Shown: positions 16,921-26,095, numbered from the stretch's first letter. The stretch: 46,333 bases of DNA from Microbacteriaceae bacterium (GCA_025352325.1 JANXTR010000002.1:1-46333), one strand, 5' to 3'. Program-made: numbers and translations. Notes: a model not told the origin generated them from the sequence alone.

Positions 16921-17856
16921 TCAGAGCTCCTGGGCGAAGTTGCCCTGCAGACGGGAGAAGACGCGCTGTGAGATCCACAGCAGCAGGACACTCGCCAGGA
17001 AGACGATCAGCAGCCGAAGCTCGAGGTTGTCCGGCCAGCTCTGCTGGATCGAGCCCGTCGATCCGCTCGCCCAGAGCGCCTTCTGCATGGCGACGACCGC
17101 CATCGTCACCGGATTGGCCAGGTAGATCTGCTCGAGCCAGTTGCCGTGGAGCGCGTTCTGCACCGCCGTGATCGGGTAGACGATCGGCGACACCCAGAAG
17201 AAGACGATCAGGTAGATCTCGACGAAATGCTGAACGTCTCGCAGATACACGTTGAGCGCGGAGAGCAGCAGCCCGACCGCGGTGCCGAAGGTCAGGATGG
17301 TGATGAACGCCGCCGGGGCGAGCAGCAGCTCCCAACTCACTCGGAAGTGACTGAGGAAGAGGATTCCCAGGAGCAGAACGACGAGCTGGACGCCGAAGTT
17401 GACGAGCGCGCTGCCGATGGAGGCAAGCGGGAAGATCTCACGCGGGAGATAGACCTTCTTGATGAGGCCCGAGTTGTTGAGGATCGAGATGGTGCTACCG
17501 GTGATCGTCTCGGCGTAGAGCGTCCACACCGACAGGCCGATGAACACGAAGATGGCGTAGTCGGGGACTGATTTCGCGGCCCCGAGGATCTTGCCGATCG
17601 CGAAGAAGTAGATCAGCAGTTGCACGAGCGGGCGGAACAGGCTCCACACGATCCCCAGCGAGCTGTCCTTGTAACGCGCTTTCACCTCACGACGCACGAG
17701 CCGCCCGAGCAGCTCACGGAAGTGCCAGATGTCGGCGATCGAACTCGAGGTGCCGCGGAAGAAGCCAGGCTTCCTGCCGACATCGATGAACTCGAGCTCA
17801 GCGATGTGATGCTCACGCTCCTGCTTGTGCTGTCGCTCGAGAGTCGTAGATTCCAC
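16921..17856 (-). CDS. wzm: Polysaccharide ABC transporter permease
   Basis: 311 residues from GTG 17854-17856 (weak GAAAAGAAG ribosome site). A cytoplasmic N-terminus of about 70 residues with FRELLGRLVRREVKARYKDSSLGIVWSLFRPL, the entry signature of ABC-2/Wzm/TagG permeases, is followed by about six membrane helices, including KKVYLPREIFPL after helix two and FFWVSPIVYPI near helix five. It pairs with the Wzt-type ATPase 4 nt downstream. Known relatives export O-antigen, teichoic acid or galactan on lipid carriers. It is the first gene of the minus-strand run and divergent from a DUF2142 gene. Confidence 0.9.
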   Translation of the reverse strand: MESTTLERQHKQEREHHIAELEFIDVGRKPGFFRGTSSSIADIWHFRELLGRLVRREVKARYKDSSLGIVWSLFRPLVQLLIYFFAIGKILGAAKSVPDYAIFVFIGLSVWTLYAETITGSTISILNNSGLIKKVYLPREIFPLASIGSALVNFGVQLVVLLLGILFLSHFRVSWELLLAPAAFITILTFGTAVGLLLSALNVYLRDVQHFVEIYLIVFFWVSPIVYPITAVQNALHGNWLEQIYLANPVTMAVVAMQKALWASGSTGSIQQSWPDNLELRLLIVFLASVLLLWISQRVFSRLQGNFAQEL

Positions 17857-17896
17857 GGGCTTCTTTTCGTTCGAGGGGGCGTACCGCTAGCTGGCT

Positions 17897-17902
17897 AGTC
17901 TA
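17897..17902 (-). promoter_or_regulatory. Putative -10 box for wzm-wzt
   Basis: The minus strand reads TAGACT about 40 bp upstream of the wzm GTG, fitting TANNNT with a leader of about 34 nt. No clear -35 is seen. Confidence 0.35.
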
Positions 17903-17947
17903 AACACATGACTCCGGGATCGTCGGAGGGTGCCGGACAGCCGCCTG

Positions 17948-17953
17948 TAGAGT
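17948..17953 (+). promoter_or_regulatory. Putative -10 box for leaderless DUF2142 transcript
   Basis: TAGAGT is followed by exactly 6 nt and then GTG 17960, with ATG directly after it. This matches the spacing seen before several other genes here and supports GTG 17960 as the start. Confidence 0.45.
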
Positions 17954-17959
17954 CGGGGT

Positions 17960-19528
17960 GTGATGGGCACCAGCTCCAGCGGCCCGGGTGATCGGCTCAG
18001 TGGGTGGCGCGTCTTCCTGCCCACCTTCCTGATCCTCTCCGCACTCTCGGCGCTCTGGTCGCTCGCAAGCCCCATCCTGTCCGGGCCGGACGAGACGGCT
18101 CATGCCACCAAGGCGATCGCCCAGGTCCGCGGCGAGATCACGGGGCATCGCGAGGCCGGGGCCCAGTACCCCGTCGTCGATCTGCCGAGTTCCTACCGGT
18201 ACCGCCCTCAGATCATCTGTTTTGCAGCCCATCCTGAGATCACCGCCGACTGCGGAGCGGCCCTCGGCGACCCGGGCGGCCGCGACTCGTTCGCCACCTG
18301 GGTCAGCGGCTACAACCCGATCTACTACTACCTCGTCGGATGGCCCAGTCTCATCTTCGGTGGATCGGCAGGCGTCATGGCGATGCGCCTGATGAGCGGT
18401 CTGCTTTCTTCGACGCTCCTCGCCTGGGCCTTCACGGTTGGCATGGCGTCGATCCGATCCCGGTGGATGCCCGCCGGCCTGCTCTTTCTCGCGTCCCCGA
18501 TGGTCGTCTACATGGCCGGCGTGGTGAACCCGCAAGGACTCGAGATCTCGTCCGCTGCGGCTCTCTGGATCGGGTTGATCCGCCTGTTCACGTGCCCTGG
18601 CGCGCCCACGGACGACCGCAGCACGATGACCCGCTGGCAGCTGTGGATCATGGTGGTGGTCTCCGCGTCGCTGCTGGCCACCGCGCGATCCCTGGGGCCG
18701 CTCTGGCTGGTGATCGTGGTGGTGCTCTGCATCGGCGTCGTCGGCTGGAGGGCGGCGAAGCCGGTCTTCGTGAATCCGCGCAGTTACGTGCCGATCGGCG
18801 TGATCGCCGCAGCGAGTGTCTTTTCGATCGTCTGGACTCTCGCCACGGGAACCCTGTCCGGGCAGGCCGGCGCACACGACGTTCCCTTGGTGGGTGGGAG
18901 CTTCCTCCAGGGGGTGTGGAACACATTCCGTCTCACGTCCAGCTACTTCCAGCAGGCCGCGGGTGTCTTCGGCTGGCTGGATACCTGGCTTGCCGGCTCC
19001 CTGTACGCCTTCTTCTATCTCGCATTCGGCCTCGTCGTGGTTCTTGCTGCGACGACGACCGGACGGCGGGGCGCTCGGACAATGATCCTGATGCTGGTGG
19101 CCGCTTTCCTCGTCCCGATCCTCGTTCAGGGTTACTCCGTGCACCAGACCGGAATCATCTGGCAGGGTCGCTACGCGATCTTCCTGTACCTCGCGGTGCC
19201 CCTGGTAGGCGGCTGGCTGCTGTCGAACGCCCCGACCGCGCGCGTCGATTTCCTGTCGGTGAGGATCACGGCAATCTCCGCTTCGTTGCTCGTGGTGTTC
19301 AGCGTGATGGCGTTCTTCGTCGCCCTTCATCGGTACATCGTGGGCGCGCATAGCCCGCTCTTCGCCATCCTCCACGTGAACGGATGGCAGCCGCCCCTCG
19401 GATGGATCACCCTCTTTCTGTTGTTCGCCGTGGTCGCGGTCCTGTGGGCGGCATGGGTGATCAGCGTCGCCGTGGGCGCCGCGCGCCGGCAGGATGCGGC
19501 GCGTCCCACCGCAGTCGGAGCCGAATGA
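17960..19528 (+). CDS. DUF2142 family membrane protein
   Basis: 522 residues. A first helix (about 18-38) is followed by SPILSGPDETAH (37-48), the signature acidic motif of DUF2142 in the first outer loop, then a Cys-containing loop and about ten further helices. The role is unknown. The family occurs in surface-glycan loci, and the helix/loop plan resembles GT-C transferases that use polyprenyl-phosphate sugars. The start GTG 17960 is immediately followed by ATG 17963 and either may be used. The gene overlaps the next GT4 gene as ATGA, so the pair forms one unit. Its paralogue at 1724-3268 has a less canonical PDDDFH motif. Confidence 0.8.
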   Translation: MMGTSSSGPGDRLSGWRVFLPTFLILSALSALWSLASPILSGPDETAHATKAIAQVRGEITGHREAGAQYPVVDLPSSYRYRPQIICFAAHPEITADCGAALGDPGGRDSFATWVSGYNPIYYYLVGWPSLIFGGSAGVMAMRLMSGLLSSTLLAWAFTVGMASIRSRWMPAGLLFLASPMVVYMAGVVNPQGLEISSAAALWIGLIRLFTCPGAPTDDRSTMTRWQLWIMVVVSASLLATARSLGPLWLVIVVVLCIGVVGWRAAKPVFVNPRSYVPIGVIAAASVFSIVWTLATGTLSGQAGAHDVPLVGGSFLQGVWNTFRLTSSYFQQAAGVFGWLDTWLAGSLYAFFYLAFGLVVVLAATTTGRRGARTMILMLVAAFLVPILVQGYSVHQTGIIWQGRYAIFLYLAVPLVGGWLLSNAPTARVDFLSVRITAISASLLVVFSVMAFFVALHRYIVGAHSPLFAILHVNGWQPPLGWITLFLLFAVVAVLWAAWVISVAVGAARRQDAARPTAVGAE

Positions 19529-20691
19529 GTCCTCCGCGCGTCGCGGTCGTCTATGACAGCTTCTTTCCGTCGACGACCGGTGGCGGGGAGAGGGTGTACC
19601 GCAGGCTCAGCGAACTCCTCGTCGACCGCGGAGCGAGCGTCAGCTTCCTCACGCGACGGCTGTGGGCCGCGTCGGAGCCTCCCCCCGCGTCCTTCGACAT
19701 CGACGGGGTGTGGGAGGGCGAGATCTACGACGCTCGGGGGGCGAGGACCACCGCAAGTGCCGTGCTCTTTGCGGCAGCGGTCTATCGCCGCCTGCGACGG
19801 AATCGCGCGGAGTTCGACATCGTGATCGCGAGCGCGCTCCCCGTTCTCACGCTCATTGCGGCTCGACTGGCGTTACGGGGAACCCTGGTATGGCTGGTCG
19901 GCGACTGGCTCGAGGTGTGGTCATGGTCGAAGTGGCGCAGATACGCGGGACCGCTCTCGGGCACCATCGCCTTCGTGCTTCAGTCAGTGGGCGCGCGATG
20001 TGCCGATCTCGACACAGTGAACAGCTCGTTCACCGCGACGAGGCTCGCGCGACGAGGTGCGAGCTCGACACCGCTGGTCCTCGGGCTGGTCGATCTGGGA
20101 GGAGAGCCGCCCGCGAGCATCGCGGCATCTCGCCCGCCCTACATCCTGTTCGTCGGCCGGCACATCGTCGATAAACGAATCGGATCGCTGCCCGCCGCGC
20201 TCGCGGTCGCCCGGTCAGCAGTTCCAGATCTCCGGCTCATCGTCGCGGGAGATGGGCCGGACACGCCATCACTCGTCGCGGAGTTGACGCGCACCGGGAT
20301 GTCGGAGTTCACCGAGCTGGTCGGTCGCGTCGACGATCGACAGCTCTCCGAGCTTCTCGTGGGCGCGTCCGCCGTCGTGAATCCGTCGTCCCGGGAGGGC
20401 TTCGGTCTGGTCGTCGCAGAGGCGGCGGCGGCCGGTGTTCCGAGCGTCGTCGTCGCCGGCGTAGACAACGCGGCCGTGGAGCTGATCGACGAGGGAGTCA
20501 ACGGGGTGGTCGCGTCGTCCGTCGACCCCGAGATCCTCGGGTCTGCGATTGTGCGCGCCGTCGAAGACCGGACGATGCGTCAGGGGAGCGCCGACTGGTA
20601 TCGCCGAGAGCGGGTCTCGCGCGGACTCGGGGCGTCGGTCGATGAACTCCTCGCCCGCTACGCCGATCGGTCGGCGTCGAGAACCCGGTAG
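19525..20691 (+). CDS. Family 4 glycosyltransferase
   Basis: 388 residues from ATG 19525, coupled by a 4-bp overlap to the DUF2142 gene; earlier in-frame starts lie inside that gene. The N-terminus VAVVYDSFFPSTTGGGERVYRRL has the GT4 glycine-rich acceptor loop. FVGRHIVDKRI and LIVAGDGPD open the C-terminal domain, and NPSSREGFGLVVAEAAAAGVP gives the E-x7-E nucleotide-sugar motif. It acts at the cytoplasmic membrane face on the lipid-linked glycan. It converges with the next GT4 gene, overlapping by 34 bp. Donor unknown. Confidence 0.85.
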   Translation: MSPPRVAVVYDSFFPSTTGGGERVYRRLSELLVDRGASVSFLTRRLWAASEPPPASFDIDGVWEGEIYDARGARTTASAVLFAAAVYRRLRRNRAEFDIVIASALPVLTLIAARLALRGTLVWLVGDWLEVWSWSKWRRYAGPLSGTIAFVLQSVGARCADLDTVNSSFTATRLARRGASSTPLVLGLVDLGGEPPASIAASRPPYILFVGRHIVDKRIGSLPAALAVARSAVPDLRLIVAGDGPDTPSLVAELTRTGMSEFTELVGRVDDRQLSELLVGASAVVNPSSREGFGLVVAEAAAAGVPSVVVAGVDNAAVELIDEGVNGVVASSVDPEILGSAIVRAVEDRTMRQGSADWYRRERVSRGLGASVDELLARYADRSASRTR

Positions 20692-21749
20692 AAGGAGTCG
20701 ATCGTCGCCATCGCCGTCGTGTGCCAGGTGAACTCGCGACTCCGCAGCAGCCCGCTGCGGGCCAGCTCGGCCAGCAGAGGCGGATCGGCGAGCGCCGAGA
20801 CGATCGTGTTCGCGAGAGATTCGGTGCGGAGAGGGTCGAAGTAGACGGCGGAGTTCTGTGCGAGCTCCCTGAGGACCGCAAGATTGGAGCAGATGACCGG
20901 GCAGCCGCGACCCATCGCTTCGAGAACCGGGAGGCCGAAGCCCTCGAACAGCGTCGGAATCACGACGGCGGTCGCGCGGGCGTAGAGCGCGTCGATCTCG
21001 CGGTCGGCGAGCCATCCGGTCAGTTCGACCCAGGGAGCGAGTCCGAGGCGCTCGACGAGCGGTCGGAGGGGATCATCCACTCCGCCGCCCGTCACGACCA
21101 GTCTCGGTCTGACCGCCTCCGGGATCTCTCCCAGGGCCTCGACCAGTCGCTCGAAGTTCTTGTGGGGGAGGCGGTTGCCGAGGGCGAGCAGCAGGGCCGG
21201 CTCGCGATGCCCCGGTGTCGCCGGCGCCGTCGGAATGCCCCCTGCCAACGGGATCACATCGACCGCCGCGCCGGGATGGAGGACCTCCTCGATGTCGGCT
21301 CGACTGTGTTCGCTGATCGTGATGATCCTGGAGGCGTGAGCGGCGGCGCGACGCACGAGAGTACGGAGGACCGGACCGTAGCGCCCGGGGACGAACTGGG
21401 GTTGCCGGAAGGCGAGCAGGTCGTGCACGGTGAGCACGACGGGAGTCGCGCCCGACCACGGGCCGATGTTGGCCGGGGCGTGGATCAGATCGGCGCGAAT
21501 GCGTCTCGCGGCGGCCGAGACGCTCAGCACCTCGCCGCGCGCCCAGGAAGCGCGGTTCTCGCCTGAGATGCCCGAGGGGATCAAGTCGCCGGGGAACCAG
21601 GGGGCACCGAGACGCGTCAGCTCCGTCGATGCGAGCCCGACGAACTCGAGCCGGCGATCCCCTGCCTCGTGATAGAGCTGGCGGACGTAGGACTCCATCC
21701 CCCCTTTGGTTCCGGTATAGAACAGGAGATCGACCAGGATGCGGCTCAT
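20658..21749 (-). CDS. Family 4 glycosyltransferase, mannosyl/rhamnosyltransferase-like
   Basis: 363 residues. It opens with ILVDLLFYTGTKGGMESYVRQL, a GT4 acceptor-loop signature, then HAPANIGPW and VVLTVHDLLAFRQPQFV. In the C-terminal domain LALGNRLPHKNFERLVEAL and PTLFEGFGLPVLEAMGRGCPV carry the E-x7-E motif. This HDL...F/P pattern is common in mannosyltransferases of O-antigen loci (inference). The ATG overlaps the upstream membrane protein stop by 4 bp. It is the last gene of a three-gene minus-strand run with the Wzx-like protein and a GT2. Confidence 0.85.
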   Translation of the reverse strand: MSRILVDLLFYTGTKGGMESYVRQLYHEAGDRRLEFVGLASTELTRLGAPWFPGDLIPSGISGENRASWARGEVLSVSAAARRIRADLIHAPANIGPWSGATPVVLTVHDLLAFRQPQFVPGRYGPVLRTLVRRAAAHASRIITISEHSRADIEEVLHPGAAVDVIPLAGGIPTAPATPGHREPALLLALGNRLPHKNFERLVEALGEIPEAVRPRLVVTGGGVDDPLRPLVERLGLAPWVELTGWLADREIDALYARATAVVIPTLFEGFGLPVLEAMGRGCPVICSNLAVLRELAQNSAVYFDPLRTESLANTIVSALADPPLLAELARSGLLRSREFTWHTTAMATIDSFYRVLDADRSA

Positions 21750-22891
21750 ACCGGCGCGCCTTCCTGCTTCGCCAGGACTCGGCGTCGCGCGACCTCGTAG
21801 CTCGCCGCCTGCGTAAGTTCCCCCAGGAGGAGGACCAGGAACACCACCGTCAGGCTGTGCAGCGAGAGCGAGGCCGCGCCGGCTCCGAAGGTGACGACGG
21901 CGCAGGCGCCCCGCAGCACGGTGAGCAGCCGGACGCGCCCCGCACGCCGGAGCGCCGCGAAGGGCAGCGTCGTCGCCAGAGACGCGGCACGCCAGAGACA
22001 GGCGATCCCGAGGGGCACGGCAGTGGCCGGCACGGTCCAGGAACCCTGGAAGATGAACCCGAGCACCCCGCTAAACTCGAGGACTCCGATCACGATCGTC
22101 GCCAGAGCGACCGCCGCGGCCGAGATCCAGATGTCCAAGGCCGAATGCGCTTTCAGAAGTCGGAGCCGGAGGAAGTTCAGCGGGATAGCAAGCAGCCCGG
22201 AGACCGTCGAGATCGCGGTAAAGAGAACCGAGCCGATGGGCCCGATGAGAAGCAGGATCAGGGCGTTCAACGCGGGATAGATCACCCCGGTGATCGCGAC
22301 ATCTGCGACGACCCATCCACGAACCCCCGGCTGCGATGGGGCGGCCTGGTGCGGCACCGGCAATGCGCGGACGACCGTCGCTCCGGCGACTCCGGCGACC
22401 AGCGGGACGAGTCCCCATCCGCCCCCGAGGTACGAGACGACGACTCCGGCGATGGCGCCGACGCCCACGAGGATCGCGGCGACTGCCTCCCGGACATCCA
22501 GGCGTTCTGCCACAGAGACCCCGCGTCCGACCTCGAGCGAGGTGAGGAGCACCGGAAGCGCGATACAGAGGGCGATCGGCTGCGAGAAGAGAACCCCGAC
22601 CACCAGGGCCGCGAGGATCGAGAGAACCGCGAGCCATCTCGGGAACACCACGCGTCGGGCCGTCGCCGGGGAACTGAGTCGCGATTCGATGACAACGGCG
22701 AAGACCAGCTGGCTGATGAAGGTGGATGCCGTGATCACGACCGAGATGACGCCCTGCTGGGCGGTGGTGAAGGTGTGAGAGGCGATCGAGAGGGTGGCCG
22801 CGGGAATCACGGCGAGCGACACGCCGCCCACGAGGCTCATTGCCGAGAGGGATGCCTGGCGCAGCGGGAATCCCGCACGCTGCGCGCTCAC
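21746..22891 (-). CDS. Wzx-like polytopic membrane protein
   Basis: 381 residues from GTG 22889-22891, which overlaps the upstream GT2 stop as GTGA; upstream in-frame starts lie within that gene. There are about 11 hydrophobic helices spread over the whole length with short loops. The pattern (paired helices, an N-terminal LSAMSLVGGVSLAVIPAATLSIA, and mid-protein VADVAITGVIYPALNALIL) resembles MATE/MOP-type polysaccharide flippases, but the protein is shorter than usual and no signature is decisive. Placement between two glycosyltransferases with 4-bp overlaps supports a role in moving the lipid-linked repeat. Confidence in the exact family is modest. Confidence 0.6.
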   Translation of the reverse strand: MSAQRAGFPLRQASLSAMSLVGGVSLAVIPAATLSIASHTFTTAQQGVISVVITASTFISQLVFAVVIESRLSSPATARRVVFPRWLAVLSILAALVVGVLFSQPIALCIALPVLLTSLEVGRGVSVAERLDVREAVAAILVGVGAIAGVVVSYLGGGWGLVPLVAGVAGATVVRALPVPHQAAPSQPGVRGWVVADVAITGVIYPALNALILLLIGPIGSVLFTAISTVSGLLAIPLNFLRLRLLKAHSALDIWISAAAVALATIVIGVLEFSGVLGFIFQGSWTVPATAVPLGIACLWRAASLATTLPFAALRRAGRVRLLTVLRGACAVVTFGAGAASLSLHSLTVVFLVLLLGELTQAASYEVARRRVLAKQEGAPV

Positions 22892-23820
22892 GACCGTGAC
22901 CCGATCCGAAGCCGGAGCGAGGCGAGGAATCCGATCGACGCGTCGAGGTCGGGGATCGCACCGACCCGCTTCGCCGCCTGCGCACCTGCTCGCCATCCCG
23001 CGCGGCGACCGCGCGCCGACGCGAGGTCACGCGACAGGGCGAGATCTCCGACGCAGACGATCGTCTCCGTCGCCACCGCCCGCAGAGCGTGCCGCCCGCG
23101 GAGCACTCCGTAGGCTCGCAGAAGGTAGCCGCGCCCGTAGCCTGCGCGGTACCGCTGCGTGCTGGATCCACGGCCCGAGGTGGCGCCGCCGAGGTGGACA
23201 CCCCGGGCTTCCGGAACGGCGGCGGGCTTCCAGCCGGCGGCACTGAGCCGAAGGGCGAGATCGAGTTCTTCGCCGTACATGACGATCCCCTCGTCCAGCA
23301 GTCCCACCTCGGCGAGAGCCGTGGCGCGGTAGGCCGCGACGGCGCCGTACGGTCCGGTGAGTCGATACGTCGAGGTGTCGAAGGTGTCGCTCAGAGCTCC
23401 GTGCCCCCGCAGGAATCCGGCCATGGTCACATCCGCGGCGATTCCCAGCGCGTCGATCCGCCCATCGGGGCGCAACAGCAGCGGGCTGGCACTGCCGATG
23501 TGAGCGTCGGCGAACGGCTCGACCAAGTGCTCGAGCATTGCGGGTTCGGCCTCGACGTCGTTGTTCACGAGGATCACGATGTCGGCGGTGGACCGCCGCA
23601 GGCCGTGGTTGCACGCCGCCGCGAATCCGCCGTTGACGTCGAGAGCGACCACCTCGACGGCGGGGAAGTCGGTGGCTAGCCGAGTGAGAGTGTCATCAGG
23701 GCTGGCATCGTCGACGACGATCACGTGATGCGGGATCGTCTGACGTGCCAGGCTCTCGAGGCACGCATGTGTCAGAGCCCAGTTGCCGAAGACCGGAACG
23801 ACGACGTCCACGGTGACCAT
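22888..23820 (-). CDS. Family 2 glycosyltransferase, rhamnosyltransferase-like
   Basis: 310 residues from ATG 23818-23820. GTG start codons at 23823 and 23868 are possible, and the ribosome site AAAGG is distant, so the start is uncertain. The GT-A core is DVVVPVFGNWALTHACLESL, VIVVDDASPDDT and NGGFAAACNHG, and the metal-binding motif is VNNDVEAEP. GLLDEGIVMYGEELDLALRL holds the catalytic acidic pair typical of WbbL/RfbN-type rhamnosyltransferases. A basic C-terminal tail may touch the membrane. It heads the three-gene run with the Wzx-like protein and a GT4. The donor is not certain. Confidence 0.83.
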   Translation of the reverse strand: MVTVDVVVPVFGNWALTHACLESLARQTIPHHVIVVDDASPDDTLTRLATDFPAVEVVALDVNGGFAAACNHGLRRSTADIVILVNNDVEAEPAMLEHLVEPFADAHIGSASPLLLRPDGRIDALGIAADVTMAGFLRGHGALSDTFDTSTYRLTGPYGAVAAYRATALAEVGLLDEGIVMYGEELDLALRLSAAGWKPAAVPEARGVHLGGATSGRGSSTQRYRAGYGRGYLLRAYGVLRGRHALRAVATETIVCVGDLALSRDLASARGRRAGWRAGAQAAKRVGAIPDLDASIGFLASLRLRIGSRS

Positions 23821-23906
23821 CACGCAGGCTTGCCTTTCTGGCGGTGGATGCTCGCCCCACTCTCTCACGAGCGCCCGGCGCAGAAGGCATGCCAGGTGTC
23901 GTTGGC

Positions 23907-23912
23907 TAGGAT
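23907..23912 (+). promoter_or_regulatory. Putative -10 box in the GT2/GT2 divergent gap
   Basis: TAGGAT lies 39 bp ahead of ATG 23952 within the 131-bp gap between two divergent GT2 genes. It would give a leader of about 33 nt containing AAGG. Confidence 0.35.
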
Positions 23913-23951
23913 TTGCATGCCGTACCGCTCCTCATCAAGGGATCACCTTCC

Positions 23952-25124
23952 ATGCCACCCTCGTCACATGTCGAGCTGACGATCCTCATGCCGTGCCTGA
24001 ACGAGGCGGAGACCCTCGCGGTCTGCGTCGACAAGGCGCAGGCGTTCCTGGCGACCGGCGGAGTCTCCGGCGAGATCGTGGTCGCCGATAACGGAAGCAC
24101 GGACGGCTCGCAGGCGATCGCGACCGCCCACGGCGCTCGGGTGGTGGAGATCGCCGCCAAGGGCTATGGAAGCGCGTTGATCGGCGGCATCATCGCGGCT
24201 CGGGGCGAGTACGTGATCATGGGGGATGCTGACGACAGCTACGACTTCGGTGCGCTCGGAGGCTTCCTCGAGCGATTGCGTGCCGGGGACGAACTCGTCA
24301 TGGGCAATCGCTTCCGGGGAGGGATCGCGCCGGGGGCCATGCCTCCCTTGCACAAATACCTCGGCAATCCGGTGCTGTCGACGATCGGTCGCCTGCTGTT
24401 CCGCTCGCCGATCAAGGACTTCCACTGCGGGCTCCGGGGATTCAACCGCGCGTCGATCGTCGGACTCCATCTCCAGACCACGGGTATGGAGTTCGCGAGC
24501 GAGATGGTGGTGAAGTCCACGCTCGGAGGCCTTCGAGTCAGCGAAGTTCCGACCACCCTGGCGAAAGACGGACGCTCCCGCCCCCCGCACCTCCGGAGCT
24601 GGAGGGACGGCTGGCGTCACCTGCGGTTCCTTCTCATCTTCAGTCCGCGGTGGCTCTTTCTGATACCGGGCATCGTCTTGATGGTCGTCGGCCTTCTCGG
24701 GAGCATCTTTCTCGCGGTCGGTCCGATTCGGCTCGGCGCGATTGGATTGGATGTCTCCAGTCAGATCTATCTGATGGCGCTGGCGGTCGTCGGGTACCAA
24801 GGACTGCTCTTCGCCGTCCTGACCAAGATCTATGCACAGCACGAGGGCTTCAACATCCCGCGCGGTCGCAACTTCGAGCGCCTGGAGCGGAGGCTGAGCC
24901 TGGAAAGCCTGGCGGTTCTCGGATTCTTGCTCTTTCTGGTCGGCCTCGCCATCGCCATCGTGCAATTCTCGGCCTGGGCTGCGAGTGGTTTCGGCGCGCT
25001 GGACCCCACCGCGACGATCCGCATCGCCGTTCCGGCCGTGCTGTTCATGATCCTGGGAGCTCAGAGCGTCATGGCCGGGATGTTCCTCGGAGTGCTCTCG
25101 GTCGGGCTCCAGAGGCGACGATGA
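23952..25124 (+). CDS. Family 2 glycosyltransferase with C-terminal membrane helices
   Basis: 390 residues from ATG 23952; a TTG 39 nt upstream is in frame but less likely. The GT-A domain (about 1-230) has LTILMPCLNEAETL, IVVADNGSTDGS, and MGDADDSYDF as the metal-binding motif, then DFHCGLRGF. The C-terminal part has four membrane helices (from about residue 230, LLIFSPRWLFLIPGIVLMVVG onward). This plan matches polyprenyl-phosphate glucosyl/mannosyl synthases that charge a lipid carrier for use by GT-C enzymes outside the membrane. Its TGA overlaps the next GT2 start (ATGA). Confidence 0.85.
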   Translation: MPPSSHVELTILMPCLNEAETLAVCVDKAQAFLATGGVSGEIVVADNGSTDGSQAIATAHGARVVEIAAKGYGSALIGGIIAARGEYVIMGDADDSYDFGALGGFLERLRAGDELVMGNRFRGGIAPGAMPPLHKYLGNPVLSTIGRLLFRSPIKDFHCGLRGFNRASIVGLHLQTTGMEFASEMVVKSTLGGLRVSEVPTTLAKDGRSRPPHLRSWRDGWRHLRFLLIFSPRWLFLIPGIVLMVVGLLGSIFLAVGPIRLGAIGLDVSSQIYLMALAVVGYQGLLFAVLTKIYAQHEGFNIPRGRNFERLERRLSLESLAVLGFLLFLVGLAIAIVQFSAWAASGFGALDPTATIRIAVPAVLFMILGAQSVMAGMFLGVLSVGLQRRR

Positions 25125-26095
25125 CGGGTTCCGTCGTCTCGGTCGCGCTCGCGAGTTACAACGGCGAGCGATTTATCGCCGAACAGCTCGCGAGCATCCT
25201 CGCTCAGAGCAGGCGCCCGGACGAGATCGTGATCTCCGACGGTGGATCGGGCGACGACACCGTCGGAATCGCCAGGGAGGTGCTCAAGCGGGACGCCGTC
25301 GGGATCAGCTGGGAGATCGTGGCTGATGGCGCCCGCCTCACCGTGGGTCCGAACTTCCAGAGAGCGATCGCGCGCACTCGCGGAAGCTTGATCGCGCTGA
25401 GTGACCAGGACGACGTCTGGCATCCCGACCGCCTCGCGCGTGCGATCGTGGCGTTCGAGGATGTCGACGTGTTGCTTGCAAGCAGCGATGCCCGTTTGGT
25501 GAACGAGGTGGGATCCCCGTTGCCCCACTCCCTGTTCGCCGCTCTCGGTCTGGCCGACCGAGATGTCGAACGATTGCTGAGCAGTGATGCCTTCACCCTG
25601 CTGATCCGCCGCAACCTGATCACGGGAGCGACGGTGATGTTCCGCCGCTCGCTTCTGGAGGCGGCCGAACCGTTCCCCGCCGACTGGGTGCACGACGAGT
25701 GGCTCGCCATCATCGCGAGCGCACTCGGCCGGCTGTCGGTAGAACGCGAGCGACTCATCGACTACCGGCAACACGGTGCGAACGTGATCGGCGTCTCGGC
25801 ACCGACATTCCGCTATCGTCTGGGCCGGATGCTCGAGAGTCGGGGAGGCAGGTACGAGGTGCTGGCGCGTCGATCGTTCGAGCTCTCGGCACGTCTTGCG
25901 AAAGTGGACGCCCCCCTGGCCTGGCGGGAGCTCGCAGACCGGAAGGCGGCATTCGAACTGGTCCGCGCCCGCTACCGCCGGGTGCGCTTGGCTCGGCTCG
26001 TCCCGGTGCTGAGGCAACTCCGCGCGGGCTCGTACGACGAGTTGTCGAGTCAGGGCCGGCTCGACGTCGCGAGAGATCTGCTGCAGGCGCCCTAA
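25121..26095 (+). CDS. Family 2 glycosyltransferase, alpha-L-rhamnosyltransferase-like
   Basis: 324 residues from ATG 25121, coupled to the preceding GT2 by a 4-bp overlap. The GT-A core reads VALASYNGERFIAEQLASIL, IVISDGGSGDDT, and LSDQDDVWHPDRL, the last being characteristic of the RfbN/WsaF-like rhamnosyltransferase subgroup. DWVHDEWLAIIA supplies the catalytic Asp/Glu, and LIDYRQHGANVIG follows near the end of the fold. It probably extends the lipid-linked repeat in the cytoplasm. Its 3' end overlaps the convergent ligase gene by 4 bp. Rhamnose is inferred from the subgroup; no rml genes are in the window. Confidence 0.83.
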   Translation: MTGSVVSVALASYNGERFIAEQLASILAQSRRPDEIVISDGGSGDDTVGIAREVLKRDAVGISWEIVADGARLTVGPNFQRAIARTRGSLIALSDQDDVWHPDRLARAIVAFEDVDVLLASSDARLVNEVGSPLPHSLFAALGLADRDVERLLSSDAFTLLIRRNLITGATVMFRRSLLEAAEPFPADWVHDEWLAIIASALGRLSVERERLIDYRQHGANVIGVSAPTFRYRLGRMLESRGGRYEVLARRSFELSARLAKVDAPLAWRELADRKAAFELVRARYRRVRLARLVPVLRQLRAGSYDELSSQGRLDVARDLLQAP

